A stretch of DNA of 64,000 bases, taken from the NCBI RefSeq assembly GCF_051014685.1, contig NW_027479307.1, forward strand, positions 62,001-126,000, given 5' to 3'. Below are positions 1 through 11,404 of the stretch, piece after piece. Under the pieces are notes generated by a model. It was given only the letters and a program-made list of their open reading frames with translations. It was not told where the DNA came from and searched no databases. Origin of the DNA: Ptiloglossa arizonensis (taxonomy: Eukaryota > Arthropoda > Insecta > Hymenoptera > Colletidae). The translations under genes and the position numbers were made by a program. The stretch's first letter is position 1. Each line of letters begins with the position of its first letter.

Positions 1-940
1 ACGAACAAATAAACGGAGAAACGAAGAAAGAAACGGAGAAACGAATAAAGAAACGGAGACACGAAGAAAGAAACGGAGAAACGAACAAAGAAACGTAGAA
101 ACAGAGAAATAAATGGAGAAACGAAGAAATAAACGGAGAAACGAACAAGGAAACCGAGAAACGAAGAAAGAAACGAAGAAACTAAGAAAGAAACGGATAA
201 ACGAAGAAAGAAACGGAGAAACGAAGAAAGAAACGGAGAAACGAAGAAAGAAACGGAGAAACGATGAAAGAAACGGAGAAATGAACAAAGAAACGGAGAA
301 ACGAAGAAAGAAACGGAGAAACGGAGAAATAAATGGAGAAACGAAGAAATAAACGGAGAAACAAACCAGGAAACGGAGAAACGAAGAAAGAAACGGAGAA
401 TCGAAGAAAGAAATGGAGAAACGAAGAAAGAAACGGAGAAACGAAGAAAGAAACGGAGAAACGAAGAAAGAAACGGAGAAACGGAGAAAGAAACGGAGAA
501 ACGGAGAAATAAATGGAGAAACGAAGAAATAAACGGAGAAACGAACAAGGAAACGGACAAACGAAGAATGAAACGGAGAAACGGAGAAATAAATGGAGAA
601 ACGAAGAAATAAACGGAGAAACGAACAAAGAAACGGAGAAACGAAGAAAGAAACGGAGAAACGGAGAAATAAATGGAGAAACGAAGAAATAAACGGAGAA
701 ACGAAGAAAGAAACGGAGAAACGAAGAAAGAACCGGAGCAACGAATCAAGAAACGGAGAAACGAACAAAGAAACGTAGAAACGGAGAAATAAATGGAGAA
801 ACGAAGAAAGAAACGGAGAAACGAGGAAAGAAACGGAGAAACGAAGAAAGAAACGGAGAAGCGAACAAAGAAACGGAGAAACGAAGAAAGAAACGGAGAA
901 ACGAAGAAAGAAACGGAGAAACGAAGAAAGAAACGGAGAA
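1..940 (+). repeat. Block duplicated 16,836 bp downstream
   Basis: Diagnostic units at 101 (acagagaaat), 161-200 (aaacgaagaa, actaagaaag, aaacggataa), 361 (acaaaccagg), 561 (agaatg), 741 (acgaatcaag) and 1041 (acaaaccatg) recur in the same order and spacing at 16,937 to 17,877. The match covers about 81-1,080 and 16,917-17,916 with a few substitutions. The offset of 16,836 is a multiple of 4 but not of 20, as expected from three intervening 8-bp losses. Confidence 0.8.
101..140 (+). repeat. 40-bp cassette variant pair (representative copy)
   Basis: This is a representative copy of a recurrent pair: a unit ending in aaat followed by aaatggagaa, then acgaagaaataaacggagaa. The usual first unit is acggagaaataaatggagaa; here it begins acagag. 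The pair recurs hundreds of times at irregular spacing, for example at 321, 501, 581, 661, 1001 and 1401, and continues to the right end. It carries two AATAAA hexamers, one CpG-to-TpG change (atgg) and the overlapping TAA/ATG that creates most apparent plus-strand starts. HOR copies gain or lose length at several of these cassettes. Confidence 0.9.
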
Positions 941-2660
941 ACGATGAAAGAAACGGAGAAATGAACAAAGAAACGGAGAAACGAAGAAAGAAACGGAGAA
1001 ACGGAGAAATAAATGGAGAAACGAAGAAATAAACGGAGAAACAAACCATGAAACGGAGAAACGAAGAAAGAAACGGAGAATCGAAGAATGAAATGGAGAC
1101 ACGAAGGAAGAAACGGAGAAACGATGAAAGAAACGGAGAAACCAAGAAAGAAACGGAGGAACGAAGAAAGAACCGGAGAAACGAACAAAGAAACGGAGAA
1201 ACGAACAAAGAAACGGAGAAACGAAGAAAGAAACGGAGAAACAAACCAGGAAACGGAGAAACGAAGAAAGAAACGGGGAATCGAAGAAAGAAATGGAGAA
1301 ACGAAGAAAGAAACGGAGAAACTGAGAAATAAATGGAGAAACAAAGAAATAAACGGAGAAACGAACAAGGAAACGGAGAAACGAAGAAAGAAACGGAGAA
1401 ACGGAGAAATAAATGGAGAAACGAAGAAATAAACGGAGAAACGAAGAAAGGAACGGAGAAACGAAGAAAGAAACGGAGAAACGAAGAAAGAAACGGAGAT
1501 TCGATGAAAGAAACGGAGTAACGAAGAAAGAAACGGAGAATCGGAGAAATAAATGGATAAACGAAGAAATAAACGGAGAAACGAAGAAAGAAACGGAGAA
1601 ACGAAGAAAGAAACGGAGAAACTGAGAAAGAAACGGAGAAACGGAGAAATAAATGGAGAAACGAAGAAATAAACGGAGAAATGAACAAGGAAACGGACAA
1701 ACGAAGAATGAAACGGAGAAACGGAGAAATAAATGGAGAAACGAAGAAATAAACGGAGAAACGAAGAAAGGAACGGCGAAACGAAGAAAGAAACGGAGAA
1801 ACGAAGAAAGAAACGGAGATTCGATGAAAGAAACGGAGTAACGAAGAAAGATACGGAGAAGCGGAGAAATAAATGGATAAACGAAGAAATAAACGGAGAA
1901 ACGAAGAAAGAAACGGAGACACGAAGAAAGAAACGGAGAAACGAAGAAGGAAACGGAGAAACGAACAAAGAAACGGAGAAACGTACAAGGAAACCGAGAA
2001 ACGAAGAAAGAAACGAAGAAACGAAGAAAGAAACGGAGAAACGAAGAAAGAAACGGTGAAACGAAGAAAGAAACGGAGAAACGAAGAAAGAACCGGGGAA
2101 ACGAACAAAGAAACGGAGAAACGAACAAAGAAGCGGAGAAACGAAGAAAGAAACGGAGAAACCAAGAAAGAAACGGAGGAACGAAGAAAGAACCGGAGAA
2201 ACGAACAAAGAAACGGAGAAACGAACAAAGAAACGGAGAAACGAAGAAAGAAACGGAGAAACGGAGAAATAAATGGAGATACAAAGAAATAAACGGAGAA
2301 ACGAACATGGAAACGGAGAAACGCAGAAAGAAACGGAGAAACGGAGAAATAAATGGAGAAACGAAGAAATAAACGGAGAAACGAAGAAAGGAACGGAGAA
2401 ACGAAGAAAGAAACGGAGAAACGAAGAAAGAAACGGAGATTCGATGAAAGAAACGGAGTAACGAAGAAAGAAACGGAGTAACGAAGAAAGAAACGGAGAA
2501 TCGGAGAAATAAATGGATAAACGAAGAAATAAACGGAGAAACGAAGAAAGAAACGGAGAAACGGAGAAAGAAACGGAGAAACGGAGAAATAAATGGAGAA
2601 ACGAAGAAATAAACGGAGAAACGAAGAAAGAAACGGAGAAACGATGAAAGAAACGGAGAT
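941..2660 (+). repeat. HOR-1 copy 1 (1,720 bp)
   Basis: First copy of a tandem higher-order repeat. Markers are acaaaccatg at 1041, actgagaaat at 1321, atgaacaagg at 1681, acgtacaagg at 1981 and acgaacatgg at 2301. They recur 1,720 bp later up to about 1,400 and 1,640 bp later after that, because copy 2 lacks 80 bp next to a 40-bp cassette. Confidence 0.85.
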
Positions 2661-4300
2661 TCGATGAAAGAAACGGAGAAATGAACAAAGAAACGGAGAA
2701 ACGAAGAAAGAAACGGAGAAACGGAGAAATAAATGGAGAAACGAAGAAATAAACGGAGAAACAAACCATGAAACGGAGAAACGAAGAAAGAAACGGAGAA
2801 TCGAAGAATGAAATGGAGACACGAAGGAAGAAACGGAGAAACGATGAAAGAAACGGAGAAACCAAGAAAGAAACGGAGGAACGAAGAAAGAACCGGAGAA
2901 ACGAACAAAGAAACGGAGAAACGAACAAAGAAACGGAGAAACGAAGAAAGAAACGGAGAAACAAACCAGGAAACGGAGAAACGAAGAAAGAAACGGGGAA
3001 TCGAAGAAAGAAATGGAGAAACGAAGAAAGAAACCGAGAAACTGAGAAATAAATGGAGAAACAAAGAAATAAACGGAGAAACGAAGAAAGGAACGGAGAA
3101 ACGAAGAAAGAAACGGAGAAACGAAGAAAGAAACGGAGATTCGATGAAAGAAACGGAGTAACGAAGAAAGAAACGGAGAATCGGAGAAATAAATGGATAA
3201 ACGAAGAAATAAACGGAGAAACGAAGAAAGAAACGGAGAAACGAAGAAAGAAACGGAGAAACGGAGAAAGAAACGGAGAAACGGAGAAATAAATGGAGAA
3301 ACGAAGAAATAAACGGAGAAATGAACAAGGAAACGGACAAACGAAGAATGAAACGGAGAAACGGAGAAATAAATGGAGAAACGAAGAAATAAACGGAGAA
3401 ACGAAGAAAGGAACGGCGAAACGAAGAAAGAAACGGAGAAACGAAGAAAGAAACGGAGATTCGATGAAAGAAACGGAGTAACGAAGAAAGATACGGAGAA
3501 GCGGAGAAATAAATGGATAAACGAAGAAATAAACGGAGAAACGAAGAAAGAAACGGAGACACGAAGAAAGAAACGGAGAAACGAAGAAGGAAACGGAGAA
3601 ACGAACAAAGAAACGGAGAAACGAACAAGGAAACCGAGAAACGAAGAAAGAAACGAAGAAACGAAGAAAGAAACGGAGAAACGAAGAAAGAAACGGTGAA
3701 ACGAAGAAAGAAACGGAGAAACGAAGAAAGAACCGGGGAAACGAACAAAGAAACGGAGAAACGAACAAAGAAACGGAGAAACGAAGAAAGAAACGGAGAA
3801 ACCAAGAAAGAAACGGAGGAACGAAGAAAGAACCGGAGAAACGAACAAAGAAACGGAGAAACGAACAAAGAAACGGAGAAACGAAGAAAGAAACGGAGAA
3901 ACGGAGAAATAAATGGAGATACAAAGAAATAAACGGAGAAACGAACATGGAAACGGAGAAACGCAGAAAGAAACGGAGAAACGGAGAAATAAATGGAGAA
4001 TCGAAGAAATAAACGGAGAAACGAAGAAAGGAACGGAGAAACGAAGAAAGAAACGGAGAAACGAAGAAAGAAACGGAGATTCGATGAAAGAAACGGAGTA
4101 ACGAAGAAAGAAACGGAGTAACGAAGAAAGAAACGGAGAATCGGAGAAATAAATGGATAAACGAAGAAATAAACGGAGAAACGAAGAAAGAAACGGAGAA
4201 ACGGAGAAAGAAACGGAGAAACGGAGAAATAAATGGAGAAACGAAGAAATAAACGGAGAAACGAAGAAAGAAACGGAGAAACGATGAAAGAAACGGAGAT
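2661..4300 (+). repeat. HOR-1 copy 2 (1,640 bp)
   Basis: Second tandem copy. Differences from copy 1 seen by eye include acgaacaagg at 3621 (acgtacaagg in copy 1), tcgaagaaat at 4001, and an 80-bp loss at about 3,060-3,080, where actgagaaat/acaaagaaat runs straight into acgaagaaag gaacgg. Homology extends to about 4,318 and then ends. Confidence 0.85.
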
Positions 4301-4579
4301 TCGATGAAAGAAACGGAGTAACGAAGAAAGAAACGGAGAAACGGAGAAATAAATGGAGAAACGAAGAAATTAACCGAGAAACGGAGAAAGAAACGGAGAA
4401 ACGAACAAAGAAACGGAGAAACGAAGAAAGAAACGGAGAAACGAAGAAAGAAACGGAGAAACGGAGAAATAAATGGAGAAACAAAGAAATAAACGGAGAA
4501 AGGAAGAAATAAACGGAGAAACGAAGAAATAAACGGAGAAACGAAGAAAGGAACGGCGAAACGAAGAAAGAAACGGAGA
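4301..4579 (+). repeat. Linker satellite between HOR-1 and HOR-2
   Basis: About 280 bp of the same 20-mer in perfect register. It contains the rare variant acgaagaaat taaccgagaa at 4,361-4,380, whose TTA is one of the few triplets that stop a minus-strand frame. Nothing else is recognisable. Confidence 0.75.
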
Positions 4580-7299
4580 AACGAAGAAAGAAACGGAGAA
4601 GCGAACAAAGAAACGGAGAAACGAAGAAAGAAACGGAGAAACGAAGAAAGAAACGGAGAAACGAAGAACGAAACGGAGAAACGATGAAAGAAACGGAGAA
4701 ATGAACAAAGAAACGGAGAAACGAAGAAAGAAACGGAGAAACGGAGAAATAAATGGAGAAACGAAGAAATAAACGGAGAAACAAACCAGGAAACGGAGAA
4801 ACGAAGAAAGAAACGGAGAATCGAAGAAAGAAATGGAGAAACGAAGAAAGAAACGGAGAAACGAAGAAAGAAACGGAGATACGAACAAATAAACGGAGAA
4901 ACGAAGAAAGAAACGGAGAAACGAAGAAAGAAACGGAGACACGAATAAAGAAACGGAGAAACGAACAAAGAAACGTAGAAACAGAGAAATAAATGGAGAA
5001 ACGAAGAAATAAACGGAGAAACGAACAAGGAAACCGAGAAACGAAGAAAGAAACGAAGAAACTAAGAAAGAAACGGATAAACGAAGAAAGAAACGGAGAA
5101 ACGAAGAAAGAAACGGAGAAACGAAGAAAGAAACGGAGAAACGATGAAAGAAACGGAGAAACGAAGAAAGAAATGGAGAAACGGAGAAAGAAACGGAGAA
5201 ACGGAGAAATAAATGGAGAAACGAAGAAATAAACGGAGAAACGAACAAGGAAACGGACAAACAAAGAATGAAACGGAGAAACGGAGAAATAAATGGAGAC
5301 GCGAAGAAATAAACGGAGAAACGAACAAAGAAACGGAGAAACGAAGAAAGAAACGGAGAAACGGAGAAATAAATGGAGAAACGAAGAAATAAACGGAGAA
5401 ACGAACAAAGAAACGGAGAAACGAAGAAAGAAACGGAGAAACGGAGAAATAAATGGAGAAACGAAGAAATAAACGGAGAAACAAACCAGGAAACGGAGAA
5501 ACGAAGAAAGAAACGGAGAATCGAAGAAAGAAATGGAGAAACGAAGAAAGAAACGGAGAAACGAAGAAAGAAACGGAGAAACGAAGAAAGAAATGGAGAA
5601 ACGGAGAAAGAAACGGAGAAACGGAGAAATAAATGGAGAAACGAAGAAATAAACGGAGAAACGAACAAGGAAACGGACAAACAAAGAATGAAACGGAGAA
5701 ACGGAGAAATAAATGGAGAAACGAAGAAATAAACGGAGAAACGAACAAAGAAACGGAGAAACGAAGAAAGAAACGGAGAAACGGAGAAATAAATGGAGAA
5801 ACGAAGAAATAAACGGAGAAACGAAGAAAGAAACGGAGAAACGAAGAAAGAACCCGAGCAACGAATCAAGAAACGGAGAAACGAACAAAGAAACGTAGAA
5901 ACGGAGAAATAAATGGAGAAACGAAGAAAGAAACGGAGAAACGAGGAAAGAAACGGAGAAACGAAGAAAGAAACGGAGAAGCGAACAAAGAAACGGAGAA
6001 ACGAAGAAAGAAACGGAGAAACGAAGAAAGAAACGGAGAAACGAAGAAAGAAACGGAGAAACGAAGATAGAAACGGAGATACGAACAAATAAACGGACAA
6101 ACGAAGAAAGAAACGGAGAAACGAAGAAAGAAACGGAGAAACGAAGAAAGAAACGGAGATTCGATGAAAGAAACGGAGAAACGAAGAAAGAAACGGAGAA
6201 GCGAACAAAGAAACGGAGAAACGAAGAAAGAAACGGAGAAACGAAGAAAGAAACGGAGAAACGATGAAAGAAACGGAGAAATGAACAAAGAAACGGAGAA
6301 ACGAAGAAAGAAACGGAGAAACGGAGAAATAAATGGAGAAACGAAGAAATAAACGGAGAAACAAACCATGAAACGGAGAAACGAAGAAAGAAACGGAGAA
6401 TCGAAGAAAGAAATGGAGAAACGAAGAAAGAAACGGAGAAACGAAGATAGAAACGGAGATACGAACAAATAAACGGAGAAACGAAGAAAGAAACGGAGAA
6501 ACGAAGAAAGAAACGGAGACACGAAGGAAGAAACGGAGAAACGAAGAAAGAAACGGAGAAAAGAACAAAGAAACGGAGAAACGAACAAAGAAACGGAGAA
6601 ACGAAGAAAGAAACGGAGGAACGAAGAAAGAACCGGAGAAACGAACAAAGAAACGGAGAAACGAACAAAGAAACGGAGAAACGATGAAAGAAACGGAGAA
6701 ATGAACAAAGAAACGGAGAAACGAAGAAAGAAACGGAGAAACGGAGAAATAAATGGAGAAACGAAGAAATAAACGGAGAAACAAACCAGGAAACGGAGAA
6801 ACGAAGAACGAAACGGAGAATCGAAAAAAGAAATGGAGAAACGAAGAAAGAAACGGAGAAACTGAGAAATAAATGGAGAAACAAAGAAATAAACGGAGAA
6901 ACGAACAAGGAAACGGAGAAACGAAGAAAGAAACGGAGAAACGGAGAAATAAATGGAGAAACGAAGAAATAAACTGAGAAACGAAGAAAGGAACGGAGAA
7001 ACGAAGAAAGAAACGGAGAAACGAAGAAAGAAACGGAGATTCGATGAAAGAAACGGAGTAACGAAGAAAGAAACGGAGAATCGGAGAAATAAATGGATAA
7101 ACGAAGAAATAAACGGAGAAACGAAGATAGAAACGGAGATACGAACAAATAAACGGAGAAACGAAGAAAGAAACGGAGAAACGAAGAAAGAAACGGAGAC
7201 ACGAAGGAAGAAACGGAGAAACGAAGAAAGAAACGGAGAAAAGAACAAAGAAACGGAGAAACGAACAAAGAAACGGAGAAACGAAGAAAGAAACGGAGG
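4580..7299 (+). repeat. HOR-2 copy 1 (2,720 bp)
   Basis: Markers in order: gcgaacaaag at 4601, acgaagaacg at 4661, acgaataaag at 4941, acagagaaat at 4981, actaagaaag at 5061, acaaagaatg at 5261, acgaatcaag at 5861 and tcgaaaaaag at 6821. All recur in copies 2 and, in part, 3. This copy keeps the full unit at 5,181-5,220 where the later copies carry a 12-bp short unit, so it shows the pre-deletion state. Confidence 0.85.
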
Positions 7300-10011
7300 A
7301 ACGAAGAAAGAAACGGAGAAGCGAACAAAGAAACGGAGAAACGAAGAAAGAAACGGAGAAACGAAGAAAGAAACGGAGAAACGAAGAACGAAACGGAGAA
7401 ACGATGAAAGAAACGGAGAAATGAACAAAGAAACGGAGAAACGAAGAAAGAAACGGAGAAACGGAGAAATAAATGGAGAAACGAAGAAATAAACGGAGAA
7501 ACAAACCAGGAAACGGAGAAACGAAGAAAGAAACGGAGAATCGAAGAAAGAAATGGAGAAACGAAGAAAGAAACGGAGAAACGAAGAAAGAAACGGAGAT
7601 ACGAACAAATAAACGGAGAAACGAAGAAAGAAACGGAGAAACGAAGAAAGAAACGGAGACACGAATAAAGAAACGGAGAAACGAACAAAGAAACGTAGAA
7701 ACAGAGAAATAAATGGAGAAACGAAGAAATAAACGGAGAAACGAACAAGGAAACCGAGAAACGAAGAAAGAAACGAAGAAACTAAGAAAGAAACGGATAA
7801 ACGAAGAAAGAAACGGAGAAACGAAGAAAGAAACGGAGAAACGAAGAAAGAAACGGAGAAACGATGAAAGAAACGGAGAAACGAAGAAAGAAATGGAGAA
7901 ACGGAGAAAGAAACGGAGAAATAAATGGAGAAACGAAGAAATAAACGGAGAAACGAACAAGGAAACGGACAAACAAAGAATGAAACGGAGAAACGGAGAA
8001 ATAAATGGAGAAACGAAGAAATAAACGGAGAAACGAACAAAGAAACGGAGAAACGAAGAAAGAAACGGAGAAACGGAGAAATAAATGGAGAAACGAAGAA
8101 ATAAACGGAGAAACGAACAAAGAAACGGAGAAACGAAGAAAGAAACGGAGAAACGGAGAAATAAATGGAGAAACGAAGAAATAAACGGAGAAACAAACCA
8201 GGAAACGGAGAAACGAAGAAAGAAACGGAGAATCGAAGAAAGAAATGGAGAAACGAAGAAAGAAACGGAGAAACGAAGAAAGAAACGGAGAAACGAAGAA
8301 AGAAATGGAGAAACGGAGAAAGAAACGGAGAAACGGAGAAATAAATGGAGAAACGAAGAAATAAACGGAGAAACGAACAAGGAAACGGACAAACAAAGAA
8401 TGAAACGGAGAAACGGAGAAATAAATGGAGAAACGAAGAAATAAACGGAGAAACGAACAAAGAAACGGAGAAACGAAGAAAGAAACGGAGAAACGGAGAA
8501 ATAAATGGAGAAACGAAGAAATAAACGGAGAAACGAAGAAAGAAACGGAGAAACGAAGAAAGAACCCGAGCAACGAATCAAGAAACGGAGAAACGAACAA
8601 AGAAACGTAGAAACGGAGAAATAAATGGAGAAACGAAGAAAGAAACGGAGAAACGAGGAAAGAAACGGAGAAACGAAGAAAGAAACGGAGAAGCGAACAA
8701 AGAAACGGAGAAACGAAGAAAGAAACGGAGAAACGAAGAAAGAAACGGAGAAACGAAGAAAGAAACGGAGAAACGAAGATAGAAACGGAGATACGAACAA
8801 ATAAACGGACAAACGAAGAAAGAAACGGAGAAACGAAGAAAGAAACGGAGAAACGAAGAAAGAAACGGAGATTCGATGAAAGAAACGGAGAAACGAAGAA
8901 AGAAACGGAGAAGCGAACAAAGAAACGGAGAAACGAAGAAAGAAACGGAGAAACGAAGAAAGAAACGGAGAAACGATGAAAGAAACGGAGAAATGAACAA
9001 AGAAACGGAGAAACGAAGAAAGAAACGGAGAAACGGAGAAATAAATGGAGAAACGAAGAAATAAACGGAGAAACAAACCATGAAACGGAGAAACGAAGAA
9101 AGAAACGGAGAATCGAAGAAAGAAATGGAGAAACGAAGAAAGAAACGGAGAAACGAAGATAGAAACGGAGATACGAACAAATAAACGGAGAAACGAAGAA
9201 AGAAACGGAGAAACGAAGAAAGAAACGGAGACACGAAGGAAGAAACGGAGAAACGAAGAAAGAAACGGAGAAAAGAACAAAGAAACGGAGAAACGAACAA
9301 AGAAACGGAGAAACGAAGAAAGAAACGGAGGAACGAAGAAAGAACCGGAGAAACGAACAAAGAAACGGAGAAACGAACAAAGAAACGGAGAAACGATGAA
9401 AGAAACGGAGAAATGAACAAAGAAACGGAGAAACGAAGAAAGAAACGGAGAAACGGAGAAATAAATGGAGAAACGAAGAAATAAACGGAGAAACAAACCA
9501 GGAAACGGAGAAACGAAGAACGAAACGGAGAATCGAAAAAAGAAATGGAGAAACGAAGAAAGAAACGGAGAAACTGAGAAATAAATGGAGAAACAAAGAA
9601 ATAAACGGAGAAACGAACAAGGAAACGGAGAAACGAAGAAAGAAACGGAGAAACGGAGAAATAAATGGAGAAACGAAGAAATAAACTGAGAAACGAAGAA
9701 AGGAACGGAGAAACGAAGAAAGAAACGGAGAAACGAAGAAAGAAACGGAGATTCGATGAAAGAAACGGAGTAACGAAGAAAGAAACGGAGAATCGGAGAA
9801 ATAAATGGATAAACGAAGAAATAAACGGAGAAACGAAGATAGAAACGGAGATACGAACAAATAAACGGAGAAACGAAGAAAGAAACGGAGAAACGAAGAA
9901 AGAAACGGAGACACGAAGGAAGAAACGGAGAAACGAAGAAAGAAACGGAGAAAAGAACAAAGAAACGGAGAAACGAACAAAGAAACGGAGAAACGAAGAA
10001 AGAAACGGAGG
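7300..10011 (+). repeat. HOR-2 copy 2 (2,712 bp)
   Basis: Markers match copy 1: acagagaaat at 7701, acaaagaatg at 7973 and acgaatcaag at 8573. The offset is 2,720 bp before about 7,920 and 2,712 bp after it, because of the 8-bp loss at 7,921. Spot checks from 5,300 to 7,300 against 8,012 to 10,012 show near identity, so the duplication looks recent. Confidence 0.85.
7921..7932 (+). other. Register break: 12-bp short unit
   Basis: After aaacggagaa the sequence goes straight to ataaatggagaa, so 8 bp (acggagaa) are missing and the 20-bp phase shifts from 1 to 13 (mod 20). The identical junction is at 10,633-10,644 and 14,105-14,116. The deletion therefore happened once and was copied with the HOR. 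Confidence 0.9.
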
Positions 10012-11084
10012 AACGAAGAAAGAAACGGAGAAGCGAACAAAGAAACGGAGAAACGAAGAAAGAAACGGAGAAACGAAGAAAGAAACGGAGAAACGAAGAA
10101 CGAAACGGAGAAACGATGAAAGAAACGGAGAAATGAACAAAGAAACGGAGAAACGAAGAAAGAAACGGAGAAACGGAGAAATAAATGGAGAAACGAAGAA
10201 ATAAACGGAGAAACAAACCAGGAAACGGAGAAACGAAGAAAGAAACGGAGAATCGAAGAAAGAAATGGAGAAACGAAGAAAGAAACGGAGAAACGAAGAA
10301 AGAAACGGAGATACGAACAAATAAACGGAGAAACGAAGAAAGAAACGGAGAAACGAAGAAAGAAACGGAGACACGAATAAAGAAACGGAGAAACGAACAA
10401 AGAAACGTAGAAACAGAGAAATAAATGGAGAAACGAAGAAATAAACGGAGAAACGAACAAGGAAACCGAGAAACGAAGAAAGAAACGAAGAAACTAAGAA
10501 AGAAACGGATAAACGAAGAAAGAAACGGAGAAACGAAGAAAGAAACGGAGAAACGAAGAAAGAAACGGAGAAACGATGAAAGAAACGGAGAAACGAAGAA
10601 AGAAATGGAGAAACGGAGAAAGAAACGGAGAAATAAATGGAGAAACGAAGAAATAAACGGAGAAACGAACAAGGAAACGGACAAACAAAGAATGAAACGG
10701 AGAAACGGAGAAATAAATGGAGAAACGAAGAAATAAACGGAGAAACGAACAAAGAAACGGAGAAACGAAGAAAGAAACGGAGAAACGGAGAAATAAATGG
10801 AGAAACGAAGAAATAAACGGAGAAACGAACAAAGAAACGGAGAAACGAAGAAAGAAACGGAGAAACGGAGAAATAAATGGAGAAACGAAGAAATAAACGG
10901 AGAAACAAACCAGGAAACGGAGAAACGAAGAAAGAAACGGAGAATCGAAGAAAGAAATGGAGAAACGAAGAAAGAAACGGAGAAACGAAGAAAGAAACGG
11001 AGAAACGAAGAAAGAAATGGAGAAACGGAGAAAGAAACGGAGAAACGGAGAAATAAATGGAGAAACGAAGAAATAAACGGAGAA
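10012..11084 (+). repeat. HOR-2 copy 3, truncated
   Basis: Follows copy 2 at a 2,712-bp offset (acagagaaat at 10,413, short unit at 10,633) to about 11,084. There a 40-bp cassette jumps directly to acgaag aaagaaccgg agcaacg, skipping about 180 bp present in copy 2 (about 8,373-8,553). The 9,665-10,990 segment also recurs 3,472 bp downstream, at 13,137-14,460. Confidence 0.8.
10633..10644 (+). other. Register break: copied 12-bp short unit
   Basis: Same ataaatggagaa junction as at 7,921, exactly 2,712 bp later. Phase shifts from 13 to 5 (mod 20). Confidence 0.9.
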
Positions 11085-11404
11085 ACGAAGAAAGAACCGG
11101 AGCAACGAATCAAGAAACGGAGAAACGAACAAAGAAACGTAGAAACGGAGAAATAAATGGAGAAACGAAGAAAGAAACGGAGAAACGAGGAAAGAAACGG
11201 CGAAACGAAGAAAGAAACGGAGAAGCGAACAAAGAAACGGAGAAACGAAGAAAGAAACGGAGAAACGAAGAAAGAAACGGAGAAACGAAGAAAGAAACGG
11301 AGAAACGATGAAAGAAACGGAGAAATGAACAAAGAAACGGAGAAACGAAGAAAGAAACGGAGAAACGAAGAAAGAAACGGAGAAACGAAGAAAGAAACGG
11401 AGAA
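11085..11404 (+). repeat. Junction block with acgaatcaag marker
   Basis: Satellite in register, with the aaccggagca/acgaatcaag marker at 11,105. The same marker block recurs at 11,665 and 12,245 (560 and 580 bp later). The run acgaatcaag, aaacgtagaa, acggagaaat, acgaggaaag, gcgaacaaag follows each of them. Confidence 0.75.

Noticed and set aside
113..352. Repeated short plus-strand frames starting MEKRRNKRRNE
   Set aside because: All start at the ATG of the aaataaatgg cassette and end at the next in-frame TAA of another cassette; no ribosome-binding or splice context and no family match.
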